A DNA stretch of 64,000 nucleotides from Microglena sp. YARC (lineage: Eukaryota; Chlorophyta; Chlorophyceae; Chlamydomonadales; Chlamydomonadaceae), in contig CM039463.1 of the NCBI GenBank assembly GCA_022414725.1, positions 32,319,579-32,383,578 on the forward strand. The letters run 5' to 3'. Numbering within the stretch: the first letter of the stretch is position 1; every line of letters starts with the position of its first letter. The position numbers and the translations under genes are program-made. Of the stretch, positions 50,707-63,800 are shown piece by piece. The notes beneath the pieces were generated by a model, which was given only the letters and a program-made list of their open reading frames with translations, ran no database searches and was not told where the DNA came from.

Positions 50707-51730
50707 CTCCATTGCCCTGGACATAATATGTGGTGGATCTCAACCCCAATAGCATAAATGGACTGGTAGTAAGTAGAGGAACACTTGGAGGAACACCTAG
50801 TTCCACTCCCATGTCAATCTGAGGGCTAGAAAAAGTGCCTGGAAAGTACCTAATTTTTTGAAAATTTCAGATTTTTCCCTCGACCCCCCCCCCCCACTCC
50901 CTCCGCGGCCCCAAACTTTTGAGGTCCAGCACTTTTTTCTACTGGGCCAAATTAAGAGATAAACCGGATTCTTCATCCTCTTAATGACATCTACAAAGTT
51001 GGGTGATGGTGTCATTTTGGTTAGAAGTTGCCCCCCCCTTGGCATATATAGTCATTTTCAGTAGCATATATAGTCGTTTTCAGTAGCATATAGTATTTTT
51101 TAGGGAATAGGCTCAGCTGGGAGATGCATGAATAAGTAAAAGGCAAGTATAAAGCTATTCTAGCGGACAATGTGTTGGCCAGAGTTTTTTTGTCCGTTTC
51201 AGAGAAGGTTTTCTTCTTGTAACAATCAGGATTTGTTGTCTTGCAAGGGTGGGCTCCAAGGGTGGTGATCAATCTTTTTTTCAAATCTGAAAGTGGATTT
51301 TTCTAGCTTCATGGTTTCGGCCTCCTCCAGGGGCAGCATTATATAGTTTTATAGCTTTTATAGCTTTTTAGGGCCATATAGGGCAAAGATAAAAAAGCGA
51401 TAATTTGGGCCAAAACGTGGTCAAAAGTAACGATCCCTATCAATAGCAAAAAAATCCCTGGTAGTGATTTGGTTAGGCAGCCCGAAGGACTTCCCCGGGG
51501 GTTTGGGTGGCGGTGTGTATTCGAGTCTCAGGGTAGCGGAAGGTTAGGCCAAAACAGGGTCCCAGGTAGAGATCGCTAGAGGTGGAGGGAAACAAGTCCT
51601 AGGCAGCGTCGCCAGCGTCGCGGCAAATTGTGGAGAGTGTTGGCAACGAAATCGAGCGGACCGAAGCCACTTGGTTATGAAACCGTTGGCTGACGTGTCA
51701 GGCTTTGTCTTGGGGGGGGGGGGGGGGAGG

Positions 51731-51767
<37 letters not shown>

Positions 51768-51806
51768 CGCACAAACAAACGAACAGACAGACAGACAGAC
51801 AACGGG

Positions 51807-51847
<41 letters not shown>

Positions 51848-54800
51848 ATTATCATTACTTTTTTATTACTATTACTATTACTATTATTATTAATGTCATT
51901 ATCATGATCATCATTATTATTATTATTATTTATTGCTTCCACCTATTTGTATCTACTCGCAGACAGCGCCAGGAGGAGGGCCTCCCCAGCCGCTGTTTCG
52001 TACCGCATGCCAGATAGCAACGACTCGGATTCTTCTGAAGAAGAGGTGGATTCGACACATCCAATGAATGTGGACATTTGCATGCTCGACCCAAGCGAGG
52101 AAAGACTTATAGCAATACTAACACAACAGCAGCGAGTGGCCAAGGTGCGCCAGCAAAATAAATACATTATTTTATCATTATAATGTGCTTTTAATTCTGT
52201 CCATTACTTGTGGATATCTTCATGCTTGACCCAAGCGAGGAAAGACTACTATAGCGATTCAAACACAACAGCAGCGAGTGGCCAAGGTGATTGAGCACAC
52301 ACAAATATTATTTATCATTGTTTTATTTATGATTATTTTATCATTATAATGTACATATAATTATGTCCATCACTTGTCGGCCTTTGCATGCTCGACCCAA
52401 GCAAGGAAAGACAACTATAGCGATTCAAACACAACAGCAGCGAGTGGCCAAGGTGATTGAGCACACACAAACATTATTTATCATTGTTTTATTTATGATT
52501 ATTTTATCATTATAATGTGCATTTAATTATGTCCATCACTTGTCGGCCTTTGCATGCTCGACCCAAGGGAGGAAAGACTACTATAGCGATTCAAACACAA
52601 CAGCAGCGAGTGGCCAACGTGAGTGAGCAAAATAAATGCATTCTTTATCAGTATTTTCTCATTCCATTATTGTTGATTATTCGATAATTATCATGATTTG
52701 ATAGTAATAATGTACTTTTAATTATGTCCATTACTTGTCGGCATTTACATGCTTGACCCAAGCGAGGAAAGACTTATATAGTGATACAAACACAACTGCA
52801 GCGAGTGGCCAAAGTGCGCTAGCAAAATAGATCCATTATTTTATCATTATAATGTGCTTTTAATTATGTCCATTACTTGTGGATATCTGCATGCTTGACC
52901 CAAGATAGGACAGACTTATAGCGATACAAACACAACAGCAGCGAGGGGCCAAGGTGCGCCAGCAAAATGAATTCATTATTTTATCGGTAAAATGTGCTTT
53001 TAATTACATCCATTACTTGTCGGCATATACATGCTTGACCCAAGCAAGGAAAGACTTAAAGCGATTCAAACACAACAGCAGCGAGTGGCCAAGGTGAGTG
53101 AGCAAATTAAATGCATTATTTTATCATTATAATGTGCTTTTAATTATGTCCATTACTTGTGGATATCTACATGCTTGAACCAAGATAGGAAAGACTTATA
53201 AAGCGATACAAACACAACAGCCTCGAGTGGCCAAGGTGAGTGAGCAAAATAAATGCATTCTTTATCAGTATTTTATCATTGCATTATGTGTGATTATTCG
53301 ATAATTATTATGATTTGATAGTTATAATGTACTTTTAATTTTGTCCATTACTTGTTGGCATTTACATGCTTGACCCAAGCGAGGAAAGACTTATTAAGCG
53401 ATACAAACACAACAGCAGCGAGTGGTCAAGGTGCGCCAGCAAAATAGATCCATCATTTTATCATAAAAAGCTACTTTTAATAATGTCCATCACTTGCCGA
53501 TATGTGCATGGTTGAACCAAGCAAGGAAAGACTTATAGTGATACAAGCACAACAGCAGCGAGTGCCCAAAGTGCGCCAGCATAATAAATTCATGATTTTA
53601 TCCGATTGTATCATTATAATGTACTTTCAATTATGTCCATTACTTGCCGATATTTGCATGCTTGACCAAAGCGAGGAAAGACTTATAGCATTACAAACAC
53701 AACAGCAGTGACTGACCAAGGTGCGCCAGCAAAATAAATACATTATTTTATCATTATAATGTGCTTTTAATTCTGTCCATTACTTGTGGATATCTTCATG
53801 CTTGACCCAAGCGAGGAAAGACTTATAGCGATTCAAACACAACAGCAGCGAGTGGCCAAGGTGATTGAGCACGCACAAATATTATCTACCATTGTTTTAT
53901 TTATGATTATTTTATAATTATAATGTACATTTAATTATGTCCATCACTTGTGGATATCTGCATGCTTGACCCAAGATAGGACAGACTTATAGCGATACAA
54001 ACACAACAGCAGCAAGGGGCCAAGGTGCGCCAGCAAAATAAATGCATTATTTTATCATTATAAGGTGCTTTTAATTCTGTTTATTGCTCGTTGATATTTG
54101 CATGCTTGACCCAAGAGAGGAAAACTTATGGCGATACAAACACAACAGTAGCGAGTGGCCAAGGTGTGCCAGCAAAATAAATAAATTATTTCTCATTATC
54201 TTTGCATTGAATAATTTATGATTATTCGATAATCATCATGATTTGATCATTAGAACGTACATTTAATCCTGTCCATTACTTGCCGGCATTTGCATGCTTG
54301 ACCCAAGCGAGGAAAGACTGATAGCAATACAAACACAACAGCAGCGAGTGGCCAAGGTTAGTGAGCAAAATAAATGCATTATTTAGCATTATTTTATCAT
54401 TGTATTATTCTCCCCCCCCCCAGTTGGAACACATAGAGTGCGTCACCCCCCACCCCACCCCTCCCCACCCACCCAACCTCACCACCCCCCTGCCGAACAC
54501 AATACTTGTGCCACTTCACTGTCTGCCTCCAGTTTGAACACATCGAGCGCGTCAACACCCCACCCACCCCACCCCACCCCACTCGGACTAACACGACACT
54601 TGTGCCACTTCACTGTCTGCCCCCAGTTGAAGCACATAGAGCGCGTCAACACCCCACCCCACCCCTCCCCACCCCACCCCACCCCTCCCCACTCCACCAC
54701 CACCCCACCACCACCCCACTGACTAACGCGTCACATGTGCCACTTCACTTTCTGCCCCAGTTGAAGCACATAGAGCGCGTCAACACCCCACCCCCACCCC

Positions 54801-57800
54801 ACCCCCACCCACCCTCATCCTCACCCTCACCCACCCCCCCTGCCTAACACGACACTTGTGCCACTTAAACTGTCTGCCCCCAGTTGAAGCACATAGAGTG
54901 CGTCAACACCCCAGCCCCCACCTCATCCCATCCCACCTCCCACCCCTACCCCACCCCATCCCACACACCCCCCCTGACTGACTCAACACTTGTGCCACTT
55001 CACTGTCTGCCCCTAGTTGGAACACATGTGTGAAAAACCCACCCCACCCTAGCCCACCCCCAGTGTGTGAACACCTCACCCCACCCTAGCCCACCCCCAC
55101 CCCAGCCCCACCCCACCCCCCTGCCTAACACTACACTTTTGCCCCTTCACTGTCTGCCCCCAGTTGAAACGCATAGAGCGCGTCAACACCCCACCCCACC
55201 CCCCACCCTACCCACCCCACCCCCCTGACTAACACGACACTTGTGCCACTCCACTGTCTACCCCTAGTTGGAACTCATAGAGCGCGTCTACACCCCACCC
55301 CACCCCCACCCTCAGCCCACCCCACACCCCACCCTCCCACCCCCTTCCACCCCACACCCCACACCCCACCCAAGCCCACCCCTACCCCCCCTGACTAACA
55401 CAGCACATGTGCCACTTCACTCTCCGCCCCCAGTCGGGACACATAGAGCGCGTCAGCACCCCACCCCAGCCCTCCCCACCCCACCCACCACCAACCCCCT
55501 GACTAACACGTCACATGTGCCACTTCACTCTCTGCCCCCAGTTGGAACACATAGAGCGCGTCAACACTCGAAGCGAAGCATGGATGCGTGAAGAGCAACT
55601 GCTTGCCGTTGCATTGAATGAGGTCTCAGATAGCCTGCGCCAAAAAGAGGTGGGTTTCTTTTACATCTGTCAAGTACGATATCGTATAGATATATCGTAC
55701 AATATCGTATAGATATATTGTGCAAGATCGTATAGAAATATCCTAAGATATCTTAAAGATATATCTTACAATATCGTATATATATATATATATCTTACGA
55801 TATTGTATAAATATATCTTACAATATCGTTTAGATATATCGTACAATACCGTAGGAGGCCCAAACCCATACAGCTTACAAAGAAACTTTCTGAACTGAAA
55901 CAAGTCCTATGCAGCGTCGCTTGCAAACAAATGGCGGGGTGTGTTGGCAACAGAACGACAGGTGGCAACGATGGAGCTGACCGGAGCCATTTAGTTATGA
56001 GACAGCTGGCTGACGTGCCAGGCTTCAATTTTTCGGTCGATCGGTCTAACGGACAAATGGGGAACCCTGGGGGCTCCGGCCCCCAGAAGGGGGGGCTCCG
56101 CTAAAAACTCCCTGCAGGCTATGCTGGAGATGAGCTAAGATGGACAGCATGCGTTTCATCTGTACTTGATTCAAATCAAATTTAATCATTTAATTTAAAA
56201 ATTTATTTAATAATTTAATTTGCCCTCACCTGGCCCTCACCTGATTATGAAAGCACAGTCCAATTGTTGGCATGCGTTCAAATTGTAGTAGCTTATGATT
56301 ATTAATGATAATATTAATAATAGATAATAGATAAATAATAATGATAATAATATATAATAGATCATATAATTAAAATTAATAATAAATACATAAAAGCGAG
56401 GGGGGGCAAGAATAAAGTTGGCAGACCGCATATTCGGAAGTTGTTATATTGACCCCTGGGGACCCCCCCCCCCCCCCCCCCCCCCTCACCCCCTTTGAGA
56501 CCTCATATCTGAACACCCAGACAGTATTACATAGTGAAAGGGGGGGGTCCATGAGCATCATCTCGTCAAGGCCTTTCCTACCACACAACCAAAATATACA
56601 AATATCAAGTTTGGACAAAGTTATTTATATTTTAGTATTTTACAACTTTCTTGAGCGCTCAGCAGTCGTCCGCGCCCTTGGAGGAGATCACCAAGGTATA
56701 TAAAGGACTGAAGGCGTCATTGATCTATTCATCTATCTTTATCATCATCATTATCATGGCTTAATCGACTCAACTTGTATTCTGGAGCCTGCATGCTGAT
56801 GGTCTGTTCGGGTGGTGTGTGTGTGTTTGGTGTGTGTGTGGGGGTGGGGTGGGGTGGGGTGTGGGGTGGGGGGGGTCGACCCCAGGCTCGACTGCTTTAG
56901 AAACCTCGTAGGGGACCAGATTTCAGAACGCGCATCCAAACGCGTTGCGCGCGACCCTTTTTCCGCCCAACTGCCGCTCGTGCGAAGCTGGGCTGGAAGG
57001 GCTGGGTGACGTCCAGCCTGGCGTCCAGCCTGGATGTACCTTCCAGGAGATCCACCAATTACACCCTGCGTGTAACTTACTAACGACTGCATATTCACAC
57101 TCCTTTCGTCGAGACATACTCATTGGTGTACCCCACGCTCGAAAATTCGCACTCGCAAGGAAGTTACACGAGGTATAAACAAAATTGGGAAAACAGCCGG
57201 ACCCCCCCTCCTCCCCCCCTCGTATCTCGAACGCCCGTGAGTGTATCGACGTGATTTTTTTTATTGACTATTGCTCACGGTTCTCTATCCATATCGAACA
57301 TGCGGTACGAATTATTTTTCCTTGCCCCCCCCTCGCATAAAAGATACTATAATTAAAATGAATCAATTTGCTCTCTATTGAGATAGCAAGCACAGTCCCA
57401 TGTGCGGCACATATTTGTACACTTTTTTTTGTGATGCGTCGCAAATTGAGTGACTCAGGACGACCCCAGTGCGACGCGCTGCCCCCCAAATGCCTGGGGC
57501 TCCGCCCTATACCGTGCTACGCCACAATCCTGAAATCAGGCTTGTAGCGCAACTTTTGCTACACAACTGGACCTACAGAAAACTGAAAAACAGTTTATTT
57601 TAATTCCGTTTGATCAAACTCAGCGTGAATTATTTTTACTGTCTGATCAACTGGTTCATCACTAATCACTAATCACTGATCACTGAACTCTAATTAACTG
57701 GTGAATCAAATACTCACTCACCACTCATCACTAATTGACTGGTTTATTTCCTGGCTGATTGACTGTTTCATCACTCATCACTCATCACTAATTGACTGTT

Positions 57801-60800
57801 TCATCACTAATCACTGATCACTAATTAACTGGTGAATCAAATACTCACTCATCACTCATTGACTGTTTCATCACTAATCACTGATCACTAATTGACTGGT
57901 AAAAATTACTAATCTCTAATAATCTCTAATTGACTGGTTAATCACTTATCACTGATCACTAATTTACTGGTTTATTTACTGGCTAATTGACTGGTTCATC
58001 ACTACCAATAAGAATAATCACTGATCACTAATTAACTGGTAAATCACTAATCACTAATTGACTGGTTTGTCACTTATAACTGATCAATTGAAACAGCAAC
58101 GACAAAAAGCTGGTCATTCGATTTACCAACCTAGATTCTGCACAAAATCAAGTAATGATGATTATTATATTTTTCCTGGTGCTTGGTAGTGCTTGAGGGT
58201 GTTGAGGGTGACAGTTCAGGGATGTTGAGGTTGAGGGTGTGAGGATGGGTGAGGGTGTTGAGAGTGAGGGTGTTGGGGGTGTGGGGTGGGTGAGGGTGTT
58301 GATGAGGTTGAAGGTGACAGTTCAGGGATGTTGAGGTTGAGGGAATTAAATCTACATTAAATCCATGTGTTCATTTATTTATTTATTAACTCATTCAATT
58401 CATTATCTGCAGAGTTTGCAAGCACAGTCCGATGCACGCCACGCATCTGCTCAACAGCATGAGCGGGATGAACGCTTAAAGGAGCTGCAGCGAAGTCACG
58501 AGAAGGCCGCCGCTCTCCAACAGCAGCAGGTAGCCCCCCATTAATTTCCTTACGCTGTGAATAATACGTAAACATAAAAATACTGGGTAGATGGTTGGGG
58601 TGTGTGGTGTGTGTGTTGGGTGTGTGTGTGTGGGGGGGGGGGGGGAGGCAAAGGAGATACAACAGCATGACCGGGATGAATTGCAAGAGCGGCAGCAAAG
58701 TCACGAGAAGGCCGCCGCTTTTCAACAGCAAAAGGTAGCCTCCCCATGAATTTTGTTGTGCTGTAAATAATACATTCAAGTAAAAATACAGGCTGGAGGG
58801 TTGGGGTGTGTGGTGGGGGGTGGGAGGGCGATGGTGACTGGGGTCTAACAGGCTTGGGGGGACAGGCAAAGGAGAATACCATGGGGAATACGGAGCGTAT
58901 GGGTTTGTTTTGTGTGTGGGGTGTGTGTGTGTGTGAGGGAGGGGGGGGGGGGGACAGGCAAAGGAGAAATACCAGCATGAGAGGGATGAACACTTAAAAG
59001 AGCTGCAGCGAAGTCAACAGAAGGCCACCACTCTTCAACAGCAACTGGTACATCCCCATTCCTTATGCTGTAAATAATACATAAGCATAATGTTATACAT
59101 AAATAATAAATACAAATATTAATAAATGCAAATAATGTTTCGACAGCAACAGGTACATCCCCATTCCGTATGCTGTAAATAACACATTCAAACAATGTTT
59201 TATAACAAATAATAAATAATAATAAAGACGACAAATATTTCAACAGCAACAGGTGCATCCCCATTCCTTATGCTAAAATAACAAGTATAAATAATGTTAT
59301 AAAATAAATAATAATAAATAATGAAGACAAACAATGTTTCAACAGCTACAGGTAGCTGCCCATTCCTTATGCTGAATAGTGCATACACATGATGTTATAA
59401 ATAAATAATAAATACAAATATTAATAAATACACATAATGTTTCAACAGCAACAGGTACATCCCCATTCCTTATGCTGTAAATAAAAAATTAAATAATGTT
59501 ATAAAATATAAAGTACCGGCTGGTGGGGTGGGGTGTGTGTGTGTTGGGGGCGATGGTGAGTGGGGGCTAACAGGCTTGTGTGTGGGGGGGGGTGGGGGGT
59601 GGGGGGTGGTAGGCAAAGGAGAAACAACAGCATGGGCGGGATCAACACTTAAAAGAGCTGCAGCAAAGTCACCAGAAGGCCGACTCTGATCAACAGTAAC
59701 AGGTACATCCCCATTCCTTATGCTGTAAATAACACAAACAAATAATGTTATAAAATAAATAATGATACTAATAAATACAAATAATGTTTCAACAGCTACA
59801 GGTAGATCCCCATTTTTCATGCTGTAAATAATACTTAAATAATAAAACATGCATGCGGGACGGATGGGGTGCGTGTGTGGGGTGTTCGGGGGGGGGGGGG
59901 GGGGGGGGGGGGGGGCTATCATGCTTGGGGGGACAGGCAAATGATAAAGACACGGAGAATACAGAGTGTGCGGGTTTGTGTGTGTGTGTTCTTTTGGGGG
60001 GGGGGGGGGGAGGGGGGGGGGAGGTTCTGATGGTGAGATGGAGCAAATGGGATAGAGATGACAAGGGGTTAATTTGAGGTCTGGACTGGGTCGGGAATTG
60101 ATGTTGGTTTCTGTCTTTACTGCTTTGCGGCAAAGCAATCTTCTGGGTCATGCCCCTGATTAGAAGCCAGCACTGCTAAAAAACAATATGCCAGGAGGGG
60201 CGTGGTGTTAAGAGGACCCTCCCATACGCCGCAGCTGGGGAAAGTCACTTTAGCAGACACAGTAAGTGCCAGCACTGCTACCTATTAAGAAACCCTGCAT
60301 TACCACTTATTGAGCATGCACTGCTCCCACCCTGCTTTGTGCCAGGTCGACAAGCTACAACGGCAGGCCTTAGAGGAGAAGCGTGCACAGCTCCAACTTG
60401 AGATGCCGGCAAAGCTACTTATTGATAAAGCCTGCATTACTACCTGTTAAGAAGCCTGCACTTGAACCTATTGAGAAAGCTTGCTCGGCCCCCATTACAC
60501 CTGACCACACCATACTACACCCTTCTGTGTGCCAGGTCGACAAGCTACAACGGCAGGCCTTAGAGGAGAAGCGTGCACAGCTCCAACTTGAGACACCGGC
60601 AACGCTACTTATTGAGACAGCATGCATTACTTCCTGTTGAGAAAGCCTGCACTTGTACCTAAAGAAAAAACCTGCTTGGCTCCCACCACACCTGACCTCA
60701 CCATACCACACCCTGCTCTGTGCCAGGTTGACAACATCAGGCCTTAGAGGAGAAGCGTATACAGCTCCAACTTGAGACGTCGGCAACACTACCTATTGAG

Positions 60801-63800
60801 AAAGCTTGCATTACTATGTATTGAGAACTCCTGCATTACCACCTGTTGAGAACACCTGCAACCCTACTTCTTGAGAACGCATCCCCTTCTCCCACCCTTC
60901 TTTGTGCGAGGTCGATAAGCTGCAACGGCAGGCCTTAGAGGAGAAGCGTGCACGAGAGGCAAAAGCAGCTGAGGAAGCTAGAAAGCATGGGGAGCTACAA
61001 CGGAAGCTGAAGGCTGATGCTGATGCTGTAAGTTTGTACCGACATAGCAATACAAGCACCACCCCATCCACACCACCCCCACACCGCACTACACCACACC
61101 CACAGCACACCTGACTAAGACCACATGGTAGAAAGCAGGGGGGGGCTAAAACAGAAGCTGAAGCTGAAGCTGATGCTGTAAATGTATATGCACCGATATA
61201 GCAAGACGAGCACAACCTCAACCACCACACTCTACACTACACCCACAACACACCTGACTAAAACAACACGGCAGAAAGCAGGGGGGGGCTACAACAGAAG
61301 CTGAAGCTGAAGCTGTAATTTTGTATCCACCGATATAGCAATACAAGCACAACCCCACCCACACAACCCCACACTACACCACACCCACAACACACCTGAC
61401 TAAGACGACATGGCAGAAAGCTGGGGGGGGCTACAACAGAAGCTGAAGCTGATGCTGTAAGTTTGTATGCACCGATATAGCAATACAAGCACAACCCCAC
61501 CCACACCATCCCACACTACACCCCACCCACAACACACCTGACTAAGACGACACAGCAGAAAGCAGGGGAAGCTACAACAGAAGCTGATGCTGTCAGTATA
61601 ATTTATTATAACGCCTTCGAGGGGAGGGGCAAGAAAAAAGCTGCCGTACCGCACCTTCGCTTTAAATAGAGCTTATCCTCAAACCACAAAAAAGAGTATT
61701 TTTTGAGCCAAAAATAAAGTTGTACATAAGTTAAAGTTGTTTTCACCCAAAGCGCCCCAAATCTTAACTTAGCGATAAATCACGTTTGGGCAACCCCATG
61801 AAAGATGTAAGAGCATAACTGGAATGGGCAAGAAAAGATCTTTCGAATGACCCCCATTTAAGGGGGGGTAGGGTGAGGTAAGCGGGTTTTAGGAGGGGTG
61901 TGTGTGTGGGGGGGGGTAAAACAACTTTTCCCCAACTTTATTTCCCCCCTCCTTTCGTATGAAAATTCTACAATCCTCCCATTGGACACCATATTGAACG
62001 TGCGGTCCAAAATCTGTCTCTCTGCCCCCCCCACTGTACGCCTTATTACAAGGCGTGAGGTTGAGGGGGCCAGCCCATTTGCTTGCACTGGGGCCAAACA
62101 CCAACGCTTCTGTAAGTTTGTATCCACCAATATAGCAATACTCCACCCACCACCACACTGCGGCCAACGACACCCATCCCACCCAACGCACTCAGCGCAC
62201 AACCCCACCCACCCCACCCCACCCCCACACTGGGGCCAACCACCAAGGATTCTGTAAGTTCGTATCCACTCATCATTTGAAGGTCTGGTGTTATAGTTTT
62301 AGTGCTCTCCGTATAATCTGCATTGTAATTGTATCGTCTTGTTTATATCCAATCATCATTTGAGGGACTGGTGTTCTAGTTTTAGTGCTCTCTGTATAGT
62401 CTGCATTATAATACTATGGTCTTGTTTGTATCCACTCACCATTTGAAAGTCTGGTGTAATAGTTATAGTGCTCTCTCTAGCAATCCATGTATCCATCTGA
62501 AAATGTGATCTTTCACATATTGATCCAGGTAGAGTCAAACCTGTCCAAACTGATTTATGCCGACCCCATCCACATTTACGTGCATCCACAAGTAAGTGCA
62601 CTCACATATGCACCCACACCAATTCATACTGACCCCACCCACATACAAATACATAAGTGCGCCCGCATCCACACCAATTCATACTGACCCCACCCACATA
62701 CAAATACATAAGAGCGCCCGCATCCACACCAATTCATACTGACCCCACCCACATACAAATACATAAGAGCGCCCGCATCCACACCAATTCATACTGACCC
62801 CACCCACATACAAATACATAAGAGCACCCACATGCACCTGTGCAGGCCGAGGCTAAAAAGAAGGCTGAGCTAGAGGCAGCCCAGAACTGGGTGACAACTC
62901 TAGTGCAGTCACAGGCGCAGTCACAGGCGCAGACTCCAGCGAGTGCAAGTGCACCTGCGTCCACACCAATTCATACTGACCCCGCCCACATACAAATACA
63001 TAAGGGCACCCACATCCACCTCTACAGGCTGAAGCTAAAAAGAAGGCTGAGCTAGAGGCAGCCCAGAACAAGGCAACAGCTCTAGCGCAGTCACAGGCGC
63101 AGTCACAGGCACAGACCCCTGCGAGTGCAAGTGCAACAGCGCCAAAGGCAATCAATGGAGCGGCCCCGGTGAAGCTGAATGAGAAGGTGAGCATTTGTAG
63201 TAAACCCTAATTCCTAAACCTAGAGCAAGCTGAATGAGAACGTGAGCATGTGGACACCATCACAACCGATGTAGATCTTGTTTGGGCTTCATCATGAAAC
63301 GTGAACTCTAGGCGTCACGCTACACCATCACAACCAATGTAGATCTTGTTTGGGCTTCATCATGAAACATGAACTCAAGGCGTCACGCTACACCATCACA
63401 ACCAATGTAGATATTGTTTGGGCTTCATCATGAAATGTGAACTCTAGGCGTCACCCTACACCATCACTACCAATGTAGATTTTGTTTGGGCTTCACAAAT
63501 GGCATAAGGCTCTTTGAAAACCACTCCACCACACCACCACCACCACCACCCCTCCCCCAACAACATTTAGCAAACCACCACACCACCCCACATCACCACA
63601 ACCCTTCTCCACGACACTGCAATCCATTCTCGGAGCACTACAACCCTTCTCCACGACACCACAACCCTTCCCCACCGCACTACAAGTCTTCTCCACGACA
63701 ACACAACCTTTCCCTGCGGCACTACAACCCTTCCCCAGGACACTACAATCCTTCCCTGGGGCACTACAACCCTTCCCCAAGGCACTACAACCCTTCCCAA

